From UBA7657 sp049652985 (GTDB lineage Bacteria; Pseudomonadota; Alphaproteobacteria; Micavibrionales; Micavibrionaceae), in assembly GCA_049652985.1 (NCBI GenBank), contig JBASFK010000002.1:124001-188000 (forward strand): a stretch of DNA of 64,000 nucleotides, written 5' to 3'. The notes under the pieces were generated by a model, which was not told where the DNA came from, made no database searches, and saw nothing but the letters and a program-made list of their open reading frames with translations. Position numbers and translations under genes: made by a program. Each line of letters opens with the position of its first letter. The first letter of the stretch is position 1. Of this stretch, positions 51,149-59,512 are shown in pieces.

Positions 51149-54100
51149 TTATGCAGCCTTCTGGGTTTCCCGGCCTATGCGGGAATCGCGGCCTGCGACC
51201 TGGCAGAGGAACTGGTACAGCCTTGCCACTTCGCTGGAGCCGATGGTCGTGCTGAGCAGCGCGCCGTGGTCGCTGTCGACGGCCTGATCGTACATTTCCT
51301 CGAACTGGCGCAGGTAGCGCTGGACGAAGGTGCGGAATTCGGAGTCTTTGCCGAATTTCTCGCGGGCCTTGTCGACCGGCCATTCGTCACCGAGAGCGAC
51401 CAGGCGGCGGGTGAAGGCCGATACGTCGCCCTTCTGGAACGCCTTCCAGTTTTTCTCGGAAATATCGCCATCCATGAGGCGCGACACATCGACCGAGAGC
51501 GAGTACAGGCTCTCGACGATGAATTTTGCCGATGTCAGGAATGCATCCCGCTGCGCACGCGAGCCAGAGCCCTCGATTTCACGGACGAACTGCGCGGCGT
51601 CCTGCGACGCCTTAAACAGCGATTCCGACTGGCGACCGAAGGTAACGGCGGCATCTTTCGCCGCTTCGAGCGCGGCGCTGGAGACGTGCACGAAACGCTC
51701 GGATTCGGTCGAAAGCCTGTCACCGGCTTTTTCCACCTTGGTGATGACGCTGCCGGCCGATTTGCCGACATCGTCCATCTTCGAGGTGAGTACCGACACC
51801 GCACGACCGAGATCCTCGGCGGACTGCGACGAGATTTCGGCAACAGAAGCGGCCTGCGACCTGAGTTCGCGGCTGTAGCTTTCGGCCGTCTGCTGTGATG
51901 CTTTCATCTGTTCGGCGACTTCGTGGGCGCGGATAGAGAATGCATCGCCCGCTTTTCTGAGCTCGAACAGGCTCTCGCTTGCTTTTTCCAGCATTTCCTG
52001 CGATTCCTTGCGGACGCGGGATGCCATGGTTTCTGCGCGGAGCACCGTGTTTTCAGCGCTCTCATCCAGCAGGCGGGTTTCGGTGCGCACCTGATCGCCC
52101 GCGCTTTCAAAGCTTTCACGGGCTTTTTCGGCTTCCTTGTGTACGGCGCGGGAATTGGTTACGAATTCATCGCCCGCATCCTTGAGCTGGGCCACGGCCT
52201 GTCCGACCGACGCTGAGAATTCATGGAACTGCTCGTTGATCGCCTTTTGAATAGCCTCGACCTTGAGCAGCGCCTGGTCAGTGAGCAGGTGAATGTCGGA
52301 GGACTGGCCTTCGAGCGACTGCGCACTCTCGCGCATTCTCTGGCTGGCCGAGTTCGATGCGTTTTCAATATCGCCCACGCGCTCACGGAGGTCCTCGCTG
52401 GAGGATTTGAGAATGCGGGAGGCATCGTCCGCTCCGGATTTCAGCGACTGCAGACGCTCGTCAAACACATCGCCGATCTGGCGAAGCTTTGTCAGGTTGC
52501 TCTCGGCGATGGTGTCGAAGCCGGCCTTCAGGGCTTCGAAGCGCGCGCGGGCGGTTTCGGCGCCCTCGATCGCTTTTTCGCATACGGGCTCCATATCCTG
52601 CGCGGTTTCGACCAGGCTCTCGCGGACCTTGAGGATTGAATCCGCTGCCGTATCCGCCTGCTGACGGAGCAGCAGGATTTTATCGTTCAGCGATTCATCT
52701 ATATCGACCAGCTGCGCGAAGGCCTTGGTCGTGAAATCGGAAATCTCCTGGCAGCGCGTGGAGATTTCGTCGCGGACGCCGGAGACGTCGTCTTTCGCGC
52801 GAGTGGAAACCTCGCTCAGGTTCTTTGACTGTTCGCCGAGAGATTCGGCGATCTTCTCGACGCTTTGCATGCATTCTGAAACCTGGCCGGAGAGAGAATC
52901 CTTCTGCAGGGTCATCTGTTCGTTGATGCTGCGCGCATGGCCTGCGACCTGGCCCGAAAGCGCGGAGATTTCCTGCGCCTGTGTTCTCAGGATCGTACGG
53001 ATATTTTCGGCGCTGGACGAAGCCTTGTCGCTGGCGTCGTTCAGTTCTGACACGCGGCGCGAGAGAATGTTTTCAATCGTCTCGTGGCGCTCATCGGCGG
53101 CGCGAACGGCTGTCTGCAGTTCACGCACGGGGGCCTCAAGCGTTTCGCGGACTTTCTCGACGCGCTCGGACAGGCTGACGGCGGATAAGGTGAGTTTTTC
53201 CTCCTGCTCGCGGATCGTTTCGGCAAGCTCGGTGACATTAAGACGCGTGGTTTCCGTCACCTCGGTGATACTGCTGCGGCTCGTTTCGAGCAGCTCAACG
53301 ATGTTGCGGATATTTTCGAGATTGCCCTCACCCGCCTTGTTCAGTTCCTCGACGTTACGCTGGGCCTGCTCCATGAGGTTTTCAGCCTGTGTTTTGGCTT
53401 CGGTGCTTGTTTTCTCGACATTGTCCATCGCGCGGCGAACAGCCGAGCTGATGGATTCCGCGCCCGATACGGCGACGGAAAGCGCCTCGCCCAGTTTATT
53501 GGCGGCGCGTTCACCGGCCTGTTCAATCCCGTCGGCTTCCTTCGTGATGCCCTTGACGACATCATGCAGAGCGAGAGTTTTTTCATCGAGGCGCACGGAA
53601 AGGTCGCCCGTTTTCTGGACCACGCCTTCAACGGCGTCATCGAGGCTCTTGATGCTGACATCGATGGAGCCGACGATTTTCTCGGCCTGTTCGGCGATGG
53701 AGCGCGCGCTGTCGTCGAGCGCTTCTTTGTGCTGACCGATTGTTTCGGTTGAACGCGTCATCGCCTCGATCGTGCGGTCGGTGACGGCTTCAAGGTTTTC
53801 AACGCCGGACGTCATCATCGTGGCAAGGCGCTCGGTTTCCGAGCCGACATTCACGACCACGGCAGACAGCGTTTCCGTGTGGCCGCCGAACTGCGTGCTC
53901 AGGCCCTTCAGGCGCTCGGCAACGCGGTCGACGATTTCATTCAATCCTTCGTAACTCTTGTTCAGACTGGATTCAATATCCTTCGTGCGCTCGCCGGCTT
54001 TATCGGCGGCGCCGAGGATTTTATCAGCGCCCTTGCCGAGCGAGGATTCCATCTCGCCGGCACGCTCGAGAATAGTCAGCGTCGCCTGATCCCAGGCTTC

Positions 54101-54889
54101 GGCACCGGCCTGCGCTTTTTCATCGATACGCGCGGTGCGCTGTTCGATTTCGCTTGTCAGCGTGTTCAGCTTCGATGCTTTTTCCTGCAGCGATTCCGCC
54201 AGCCGGTCGATATGAAATTCGGCTTTCTTGGAAACACCGGAGAAATCGCGCATCTCGACGCGCAGGCCCTGGCGCGCACGCTGAAGAGATTTCAAAACCG
54301 CTTTCGAGGCAGAAGAAATCTCCGCTGCCTGTGCGCAGAGGCGTTCAATGTCCTTATTAATAAGACGGCCGGTTTCCTCGGAGGGAAACAGCAGCGATTG
54401 CAGCTCGGTGCGCAGCGCCTGCGAATATTGGTGAACGTCCGAACGGCGGTGCAGAACGGATAAAAGCAGCCACAGCATGGCGGGCGGCGCGAGCATGCCA
54501 GCCAGCAGGCCGCCCAGTTCATCCGGGCGGAAGGCCGAGCCGGTAAAAACCACGTAACCGAGGGAATAAACGATCCACGCAGCGGTCAAAGCGCCGGCGG
54601 CGACGTAAGCTGCGCTGATAAGAGCGCCTGTGCGCGCCTTGGGCGCCCGCGAGGCAGGACCGAGAACAAGAACGGATTCCTCATCGAGGTCGAAGGTTTC
54701 TTTTTCCTCGACGCGCGGGCCGGTCACTTTTGGCACGGCGGTGTCCGATGTGATCTTGAGTCCTCCCAGGCCGGAAATTTTTTTGCGCATATCTTTTGTC
54801 CGCTCGGCGCGCAGATCGGTCTTGAGATCAACCTTGTTCTCTTCGGACTGGACCTGAGGGGATTTTTTTAGAGCGGAAAGATCCGACAT
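51149..54889 (-). CDS. 1246-residue membrane-anchored coiled-coil protein, unknown function
   Basis: A charged N-terminal 85 residues precede two membrane helices (about 88-115 and 125-146). About 950 residues of almost unbroken coiled coil follow, rich in Ala, Glu, Ser and Lys and with few prolines. The C-terminal 110 residues look globular (AFTRRLVALGDEWPVDKARE, then FRTFVQRYLRQFEEMYD and LYQFLCQVAGRDSRIG). Similar large proteins seem to exist in other alphaproteobacteria, but I know no function. The pattern resembles a methyl-accepting or tether-like rod but lacks an MCP signaling motif. I chose ATG 54889 (MSDLSALK). Confidence 0.85.
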   Translation of the reverse strand: MSDLSALKKSPQVQSEENKVDLKTDLRAERTKDMRKKISGLGGLKITSDTAVPKVTGPRVEEKETFDLDEESVLVLGPASRAPKARTGALISAAYVAAGALTAAWIVYSLGYVVFTGSAFRPDELGGLLAGMLAPPAMLWLLLSVLHRRSDVHQYSQALRTELQSLLFPSEETGRLINKDIERLCAQAAEISSASKAVLKSLQRARQGLRVEMRDFSGVSKKAEFHIDRLAESLQEKASKLNTLTSEIEQRTARIDEKAQAGAEAWDQATLTILERAGEMESSLGKGADKILGAADKAGERTKDIESSLNKSYEGLNEIVDRVAERLKGLSTQFGGHTETLSAVVVNVGSETERLATMMTSGVENLEAVTDRTIEAMTRSTETIGQHKEALDDSARSIAEQAEKIVGSIDVSIKSLDDAVEGVVQKTGDLSVRLDEKTLALHDVVKGITKEADGIEQAGERAANKLGEALSVAVSGAESISSAVRRAMDNVEKTSTEAKTQAENLMEQAQRNVEELNKAGEGNLENIRNIVELLETSRSSITEVTETTRLNVTELAETIREQEEKLTLSAVSLSERVEKVRETLEAPVRELQTAVRAADERHETIENILSRRVSELNDASDKASSSAENIRTILRTQAQEISALSGQVAGHARSINEQMTLQKDSLSGQVSECMQSVEKIAESLGEQSKNLSEVSTRAKDDVSGVRDEISTRCQEISDFTTKAFAQLVDIDESLNDKILLLRQQADTAADSILKVRESLVETAQDMEPVCEKAIEGAETARARFEALKAGFDTIAESNLTKLRQIGDVFDERLQSLKSGADDASRILKSSSEDLRERVGDIENASNSASQRMRESAQSLEGQSSDIHLLTDQALLKVEAIQKAINEQFHEFSASVGQAVAQLKDAGDEFVTNSRAVHKEAEKARESFESAGDQVRTETRLLDESAENTVLRAETMASRVRKESQEMLEKASESLFELRKAGDAFSIRAHEVAEQMKASQQTAESYSRELRSQAASVAEISSQSAEDLGRAVSVLTSKMDDVGKSAGSVITKVEKAGDRLSTESERFVHVSSAALEAAKDAAVTFGRQSESLFKASQDAAQFVREIEGSGSRAQRDAFLTSAKFIVESLYSLSVDVSRLMDGDISEKNWKAFQKGDVSAFTRRLVALGDEWPVDKAREKFGKDSEFRTFVQRYLRQFEEMYDQAVDSDHGALLSTTIGSSEVARLYQFLCQVAGRDSRIGRETQKAA

Positions 54890-55002
54890 GGGCAAAGGCT
54901 CCTTCTTCCTGTGAAGCGGCACAGGGCGGGTTGGGACACATGAATTTGAGACACCCCGAATAGGCCACGGCGCATGCGCACATTCAAGAAAAAGCGAAAA
55001 AG

Positions 55003-55070
55003 TTATTCACATTAAGAAACGTGAATATTCTTCGCAGGTTACAGGCAAAAACACCTGCGCTTGTGGATAA
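55003..55070. promoter_or_regulatory. two DnaA-box-like sites and inverted repeats
   Basis: TTATTCACA (55003-55011) and TGTGGATAA (55062-55070, the reverse complement of TTATCCACA) face each other in a 150-base gap. Between them are TATTCAC/GTGAATA and CGCAGGT/ACCTGCG, each a 7-base inverted repeat. DnaA binding is plausible, but the element is too small for a replication origin. Confidence 0.4.
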
Positions 55071-55076
55071 GGTTTT

Positions 55077-55607
55077 TTATTTACCGGAAGCGGCGCAGAC
55101 GGGGTGGGAAACAGGGTGTGAGGTATATATCGTCGCCGCCCATTTACGGACATCTGCTTCGCTCATTTCGGCGGCCTTGAGAATACGGGGCGCATAACGC
55201 GAGCAGAAAATATCGGGGCGAAGGCCCGCGGCGTCGTTTGAAATTTTATTAGCAAAAATTGTACGGAGCGTATTCAGGCTGGCAACAGGATTTGGATCGC
55301 CGTTTGCCTTGAAAAAATCGATCAGCATCGATTCATATCCTGCAAAAATTTTGCCGTGTTTGGCCGTGAATTCTCGGTACATGGAATAAAGGGGCTGGCC
55401 GTGGCGCTTACCCATGTGGTTGCAGTTCAGGCCAATGACCATCAGCTCGCTATGGATGCGGATACCCTGATCGGCCTCGGCTTCAGCGGCGCTGTAGCAT
55501 TTCGGACCGCTTTTTTTGGTGGGGTTGACGGTGACATTCAACTCGGCAAAAGCCAATGACGGCAACATTGTAAGGCCCGTCAGCACAAGCAGAGACACCC
55601 TGTTCAT
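55077..55607 (-). CDS. exported protein of unknown function
   Basis: 176 residues. A signal peptide (VSLLVLTGLTMLPSLAFA) is followed by a mature domain with four cysteines (KCYSAAE, LNCNHM, IFCSRYAP, HPVCAAS) that could form two disulfides. I recognise no family. ATG 55607 (MNRVSLLV) follows GGGGAG. The gene is upstream of the large coiled-coil gene on the same strand. Confidence 0.75.
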   Translation of the reverse strand: MNRVSLLVLTGLTMLPSLAFAELNVTVNPTKKSGPKCYSAAEAEADQGIRIHSELMVIGLNCNHMGKRHGQPLYSMYREFTAKHGKIFAGYESMLIDFFKANGDPNPVASLNTLRTIFANKISNDAAGLRPDIFCSRYAPRILKAAEMSEADVRKWAATIYTSHPVSHPVCAASGK

Positions 55608-55706
55608 CAACCGCTCCCCTAGAATTCGAAGGCTCATGTCATATTATAAAGGCCTGAATCCTGCAATATATTTGTTTTTCAGGCTTGGACCTGCTACGGA
55701 AAACGC

Positions 55707-57080
55707 ATGAACGAACCTTCGGCAAAAAAGCTGTATATCAAGACCTGGGGCTGCCAGATGAATGTCTATGACAGCAACCGGATGGCCGATGTTCTGGCGC
55801 CGCTGGGCTACCGCGCCGTTGATGCGCCGGATGATGCCGATATGGTCATCCTGAATACCTGCCATATCCGCGAAAAAGCGACGGAGAAGGTCTTTTCTGA
55901 ACTTGGGCGGCTGCGCGAACACCAGGAAAAGAAAAAAGAAAACGGCGGCAAGATGATCATGGCCGTTGCCGGTTGCGTGGCGCAGGCCGAAGGTGCCTTC
56001 ATCGCCGAGCGCGCGCCATACGTCGATATAATTTTTGGACCGCAGACCTATCACGAACTCCCGGAAATGGTCGCCAAGGCAACGGGTGCGTACGGCAAAA
56101 ACCGGATTATAAACACGGACTTCCCGGCTGAGTCTAAGTTCGACTTCCTGCCCGAGGAGCACCAGAATGCCGGGCCATCGGCATTTCTCTCGATCCAGGA
56201 AGGCTGTGACAAGTTCTGTACGTTCTGCGTGGTACCCTATACGCGTGGATCGGAATATTCACGTGATGTAAATAAGATACTATCTGAAGCTAAGAAATTA
56301 GTTGAAGCTGGGTCGAAGGAAATCACCCTGCTCGGCCAGAACGTCAACGCTTTCCATGGTGAAGGGCCTGATGGCAAGGTCTGGGGGCTTGGCCGCCTAA
56401 TTAAAATACTGGCTGAAATCGACGGGCTGGAGCGCATCCGTTATACAACCTCGCACCCCCGCGACATGGACGATGAACTTATTGAAACTCATGGCAGCGT
56501 CGACAAGCTCATGCCGTTCCTGCATCTGCCGGTTCAGTCCGGCTCTGACAAAATCCTTGAGGCCATGAACCGCAAGCATACCTCAGACGATTACCGCCGG
56601 ATCATCGACCGCCTGCGTATGGCGCGGTCCGATATTGGCTTCTCTTCTGATTTCATTATCGGCTTTCCGGGCGAAACGGACGCAGACTTCGAAGAAACCA
56701 TGCGCCTTGTCCGCGATGTCGGTTTTGCGTCGTGTTATTCCTTTAAGTACAGCGCCCGTCCGGGTACCCCGGCAGCAAACATGAAAAATCTTGTTCACGG
56801 CAAAGTCGCGGATGAGCGACTCAAAAGATTGCAGGCTCTCGTCCTTGAGCAACAGCTGGCATTTAATAAGTCGTGCGTTGGCCTGACCCTTTCAGTTTTA
56901 TTAGACCGCAAGGGCAAACGCGCCGGACAAATTCAGGGCCGCTCACCTTATAACCAGTCTGTTTATGTTACGGCCACCGAGCGCCTGATGGGCGAAATAG
57001 TCGATGTAGACATACAAGAGGGTTTCGACCAGTCGCTGACAGGCTCGATAAAACAGCATGAAACCGTGCTTAGGGCTTGA
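55707..57080 (+). CDS. miaB: tRNA-2-methylthio-N6-dimethylallyladenosine synthase
   Basis: 457 residues. Three N-terminal cysteines bind the auxiliary cluster (TWGCQMNVYDS, LNTCHIREKA, VAGCVAQAEG), the radical SAM cluster is CDKFCTFCVVPYTRG, and a TRAM domain ends the chain. MiaB adds methylthio to i6A37 in tRNAs. It precedes the phoH-like operon, as in many proteobacteria. Confidence 0.97.
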   Translation: MNEPSAKKLYIKTWGCQMNVYDSNRMADVLAPLGYRAVDAPDDADMVILNTCHIREKATEKVFSELGRLREHQEKKKENGGKMIMAVAGCVAQAEGAFIAERAPYVDIIFGPQTYHELPEMVAKATGAYGKNRIINTDFPAESKFDFLPEEHQNAGPSAFLSIQEGCDKFCTFCVVPYTRGSEYSRDVNKILSEAKKLVEAGSKEITLLGQNVNAFHGEGPDGKVWGLGRLIKILAEIDGLERIRYTTSHPRDMDDELIETHGSVDKLMPFLHLPVQSGSDKILEAMNRKHTSDDYRRIIDRLRMARSDIGFSSDFIIGFPGETDADFEETMRLVRDVGFASCYSFKYSARPGTPAANMKNLVHGKVADERLKRLQALVLEQQLAFNKSCVGLTLSVLLDRKGKRAGQIQGRSPYNQSVYVTATERLMGEIVDVDIQEGFDQSLTGSIKQHETVLRA

Positions 57081-57094
57081 TTGTTAAGGCTTTT

Positions 57095-57124
57095 CTTACA
57101 TTTTAAGGGTTAGTGTTGTATACT
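57095..57124 (+). promoter_or_regulatory. possible promoter before the phoH-like operon
   Basis: CTTACA (57095-57100) and TATACT (57119-57124) are separated by 18 bases. The start of transcription would be near 57131, 22 bases before the TTG start. Confidence 0.4.
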
Positions 57125-57152
57125 GGTAGCAACCATTAGAAGGATACCCTTA

Positions 57153-58109
57153 TTGGCTGAAAACCACGTTTTAGAATTCCGGAACAACGATCTGGTTCCC
57201 CTCCTTTTCGGCGAGCGCAACAGTCACATTGCCCATCTCGAAAGAAAGCTTGGAATTTCGATAGCCGACCGCGGCAACCAGTTGACGTTGTCCGGTAACA
57301 AAGAAGCTGTCTCGAAAGCCGAAAAAGTGCTCAACTCTCTCTGGGACATGCTGAACAAAAATCAGGATGTCGGCACCGCAGAGATCGACGCCGCACTCCG
57401 CTTTCTTGATAACAAATCATCCAACGGCAAGAACGGCCACAAGATGAACGACGAAAAATTCGCCATACACACGAAAAAGAAAACGATCGGCCCCCGCTCG
57501 CCGAACCAGGCCTTGTATATAAAGGCCATCCAGGAAAACTCCATGGTGTTCGGGCTCGGTCCTGCGGGCACGGGCAAAACTTATCTGGCCGTCTCAGTTG
57601 CTGTGAGTATGTATCTCAGTGGCGAGGTTGAACGCCTGATTTTCTGCCGTCCCGCTGTTGAGGCTGGCGAGCGTCTCGGGTTTCTGCCGGGCGACATGAA
57701 AGAAAAAGTCGATCCTTACCTGCGCCCTATATATGACGCATTACAGGACATGATGCCGTGGGATCTGATCGTCAAGAAAATGGAAATCGGCGAGATCGAG
57801 GTCGCCCCGCTGGCATTCATGCGCGGGCGCACGCTGAGCAATGCTTTCGTCATCCTTGATGAAGCGCAGAACACCACGGCCACGCAGATGAAAATGTTTC
57901 TGACGCGTATGGGCGAATCCTCGCGCATGGTGATTACCGGTGACATCACACAGACAGACCTGCCTGTTGGTATTAAATCCGGCCTGCGCGATGCCGTTGA
58001 AATTCTCGGTGATATACCGGAGATCCAATTCATTAATTTCACCAAGGAAGATGTCATCCGCCACCCGCTCGTGGGCAAAATCGTCAACGCCTACGACAAG
58101 AAGAAATAA
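57153..58109 (+). CDS. ybeZ: PhoH-like ATPase
   Basis: 318 residues. A KH-like N-terminal region (RNSHIAHLERKLGISIADRG) is followed by a P-loop domain with GLGPAGTGKTYLAV and Walker B AFVILDEAQNT. PhoH-like proteins act with YbeY in RNA processing. The start is TTG 57153 with AGAAGGA about 10 bases upstream; no ATG or GTG fits. It is followed by ybeY, corC-like and lnt, the classical order. Confidence 0.95.
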   Translation: MAENHVLEFRNNDLVPLLFGERNSHIAHLERKLGISIADRGNQLTLSGNKEAVSKAEKVLNSLWDMLNKNQDVGTAEIDAALRFLDNKSSNGKNGHKMNDEKFAIHTKKKTIGPRSPNQALYIKAIQENSMVFGLGPAGTGKTYLAVSVAVSMYLSGEVERLIFCRPAVEAGERLGFLPGDMKEKVDPYLRPIYDALQDMMPWDLIVKKMEIGEIEVAPLAFMRGRTLSNAFVILDEAQNTTATQMKMFLTRMGESSRMVITGDITQTDLPVGIKSGLRDAVEILGDIPEIQFINFTKEDVIRHPLVGKIVNAYDKKK

Positions 58110-58119
58110 CTCCGCCGTA

Positions 58120-58599
58120 ATGAACAACATAGAAATCGACACGAACGTCCTGTGCCCGGACTGGCCGGATATTTCCGATATCCTCGAGAACGTGAACGAG
58201 GCGCTGAGCGAAAATCTTGTCTTTCACAAATTCACAGGAAAAAATATCGAAATCAGTGTCGTGCTGGCCGACAATTTGTTTGTCCAGAATCTCAACAAAA
58301 CCTATCGTGGCAAGAATAAGCCGACCAATGTGCTTTCCTTCCCCCAGAACCCCGACAGCGGCGGCGAGATGATCAATCTTGGCGACGTCGTTATGGCTTA
58401 TGAAACGGTCAAGAAGGAGGCGAATTCGCAAGGTAAGAGCTTTGTCGACCATGTCACGCACCTGCTGGTGCACGGAATTCTCCATTTATTAGAGTATGAT
58501 CACGAGGATGACGAGGAAGCCAAGGGGATGGAATCGCTCGAAATCCGCGTTTTGGAAAGACTGGGCATAAAAAACCCTTACGGGGATATTGTCGAATAG
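58120..58599 (+). CDS. ybeY: endoribonuclease YbeY
   Basis: 159 residues. The zinc motif is HGILHLLEYDH, in which the usual glycine before the Tyr-Asp-His is Glu while all three histidines are kept. The region YRGKNKPTNVLSFPQ is also typical. YbeY matures 16S rRNA and takes part in ribosome quality control. ATG 58120 (MNNIEIDT) is 10 bases after the phoH-like stop. Confidence 0.95.
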   Translation: MNNIEIDTNVLCPDWPDISDILENVNEALSENLVFHKFTGKNIEISVVLADNLFVQNLNKTYRGKNKPTNVLSFPQNPDSGGEMINLGDVVMAYETVKKEANSQGKSFVDHVTHLLVHGILHLLEYDHEDDEEAKGMESLEIRVLERLGIKNPYGDIVE

Positions 58600-58624
58600 G
58601 GTGCGGATTTTATATTATAGGCAT

Positions 58625-59512
58625 ATGCCCGATACCCTCACAGACCAGTCGGCGCCCCTGACGGGTGCCACACCTCCCCGCCGAAATGGCTTTCTTGGAT
58701 GGATCAAGGGGTTCGGAAAACCCGCTGCTGCGAAGAACGGCTCCGCGCCCGCTCCTTCAGGAAATCCAGCATACGATTTCATCACCAGCCATGAGCGCAT
58801 CCTGCTTTCGAATATTCTGAAGCTGCGGGAACTCAAGGTCGTCAACGTGATGGTGCCACGGGCGAATATCGTCGCTGTCGAGGCCGACATTTCGCCGCAG
58901 GAGTTGCTGGCGCTCTTATCCGAAAGACAATTCAGCCGGATTCCGGTCTACCGCGAAACACTGGATGATGTGCTCGGCACGATCCACGCGAAGGATGTCG
59001 TCGGCGCACTGGCGCGGGGTGAGCAGCCGGATATCAAGAAAATGATGACGGACATGCCGATTGTTTCCCCGGCGATGAGCATTCTTAATCTTCTTCTTAA
59101 AATGCGTCAGAGCAGGCGTCACATGGCGCTGGTGGTCGACGAATATGGCGGCATCGACGGGCTGGTGACGATCGGCAACGTCATCGAAGCCATTGTCGGT
59201 GAAATCGATGACGAGCATGCTGTCGATGAAGCGCCGCAGATGGTGGTTCGCGATGACGGGAGCGTTCTGGCGGCAGCGCAGATCACGGTCGTGGAATTCG
59301 ACGACCGTTTTGGCCGCGTTCTGACCGAGGAGGAGCGCAATGTCAGCGATACGCTGAGCGGGCTCGTGTTCTACCTGGCCGGGCGCATCCCCGCGCGGGG
59401 CGAAATTATTACTCACCATACCGGAATGCTGTTTGAAGTGGTGGATGCCGACCCGCGGCGCATCAACCTGCTGCGGATCAGCAACATTCCTTCCCTCCCC
59501 CGGTCGGAATAA
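58625..59512 (+). CDS. CBS-CorC_HlyC family protein
   Basis: 295 residues. A CBS pair (KVVNVMVPRANIVAVEADIS, then MRQSRRHMALVVDEYGGIDG) and a C-terminal CorC_HlyC domain (GRIPARGEIITHHTGMLFEV) are present. There is no membrane domain, as in E. coli CorC (YbeX), which acts with the Mg2+/Co2+ efflux system. ATG 58625 (MPDTLTDQ) overlaps no functional element. Confidence 0.92.
   Translation: MPDTLTDQSAPLTGATPPRRNGFLGWIKGFGKPAAAKNGSAPAPSGNPAYDFITSHERILLSNILKLRELKVVNVMVPRANIVAVEADISPQELLALLSERQFSRIPVYRETLDDVLGTIHAKDVVGALARGEQPDIKKMMTDMPIVSPAMSILNLLLKMRQSRRHMALVVDEYGGIDGLVTIGNVIEAIVGEIDDEHAVDEAPQMVVRDDGSVLAAAQITVVEFDDRFGRVLTEEERNVSDTLSGLVFYLAGRIPARGEIITHHTGMLFEVVDADPRRINLLRISNIPSLPRSE

Noticed and set aside
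54923..55076. Replication origin
   Set aside because: Only two DnaA-like boxes, no AT-rich unwinding region and no dnaA, hemE, gidA or parAB neighbours. Regulation by DnaA is a better reading.
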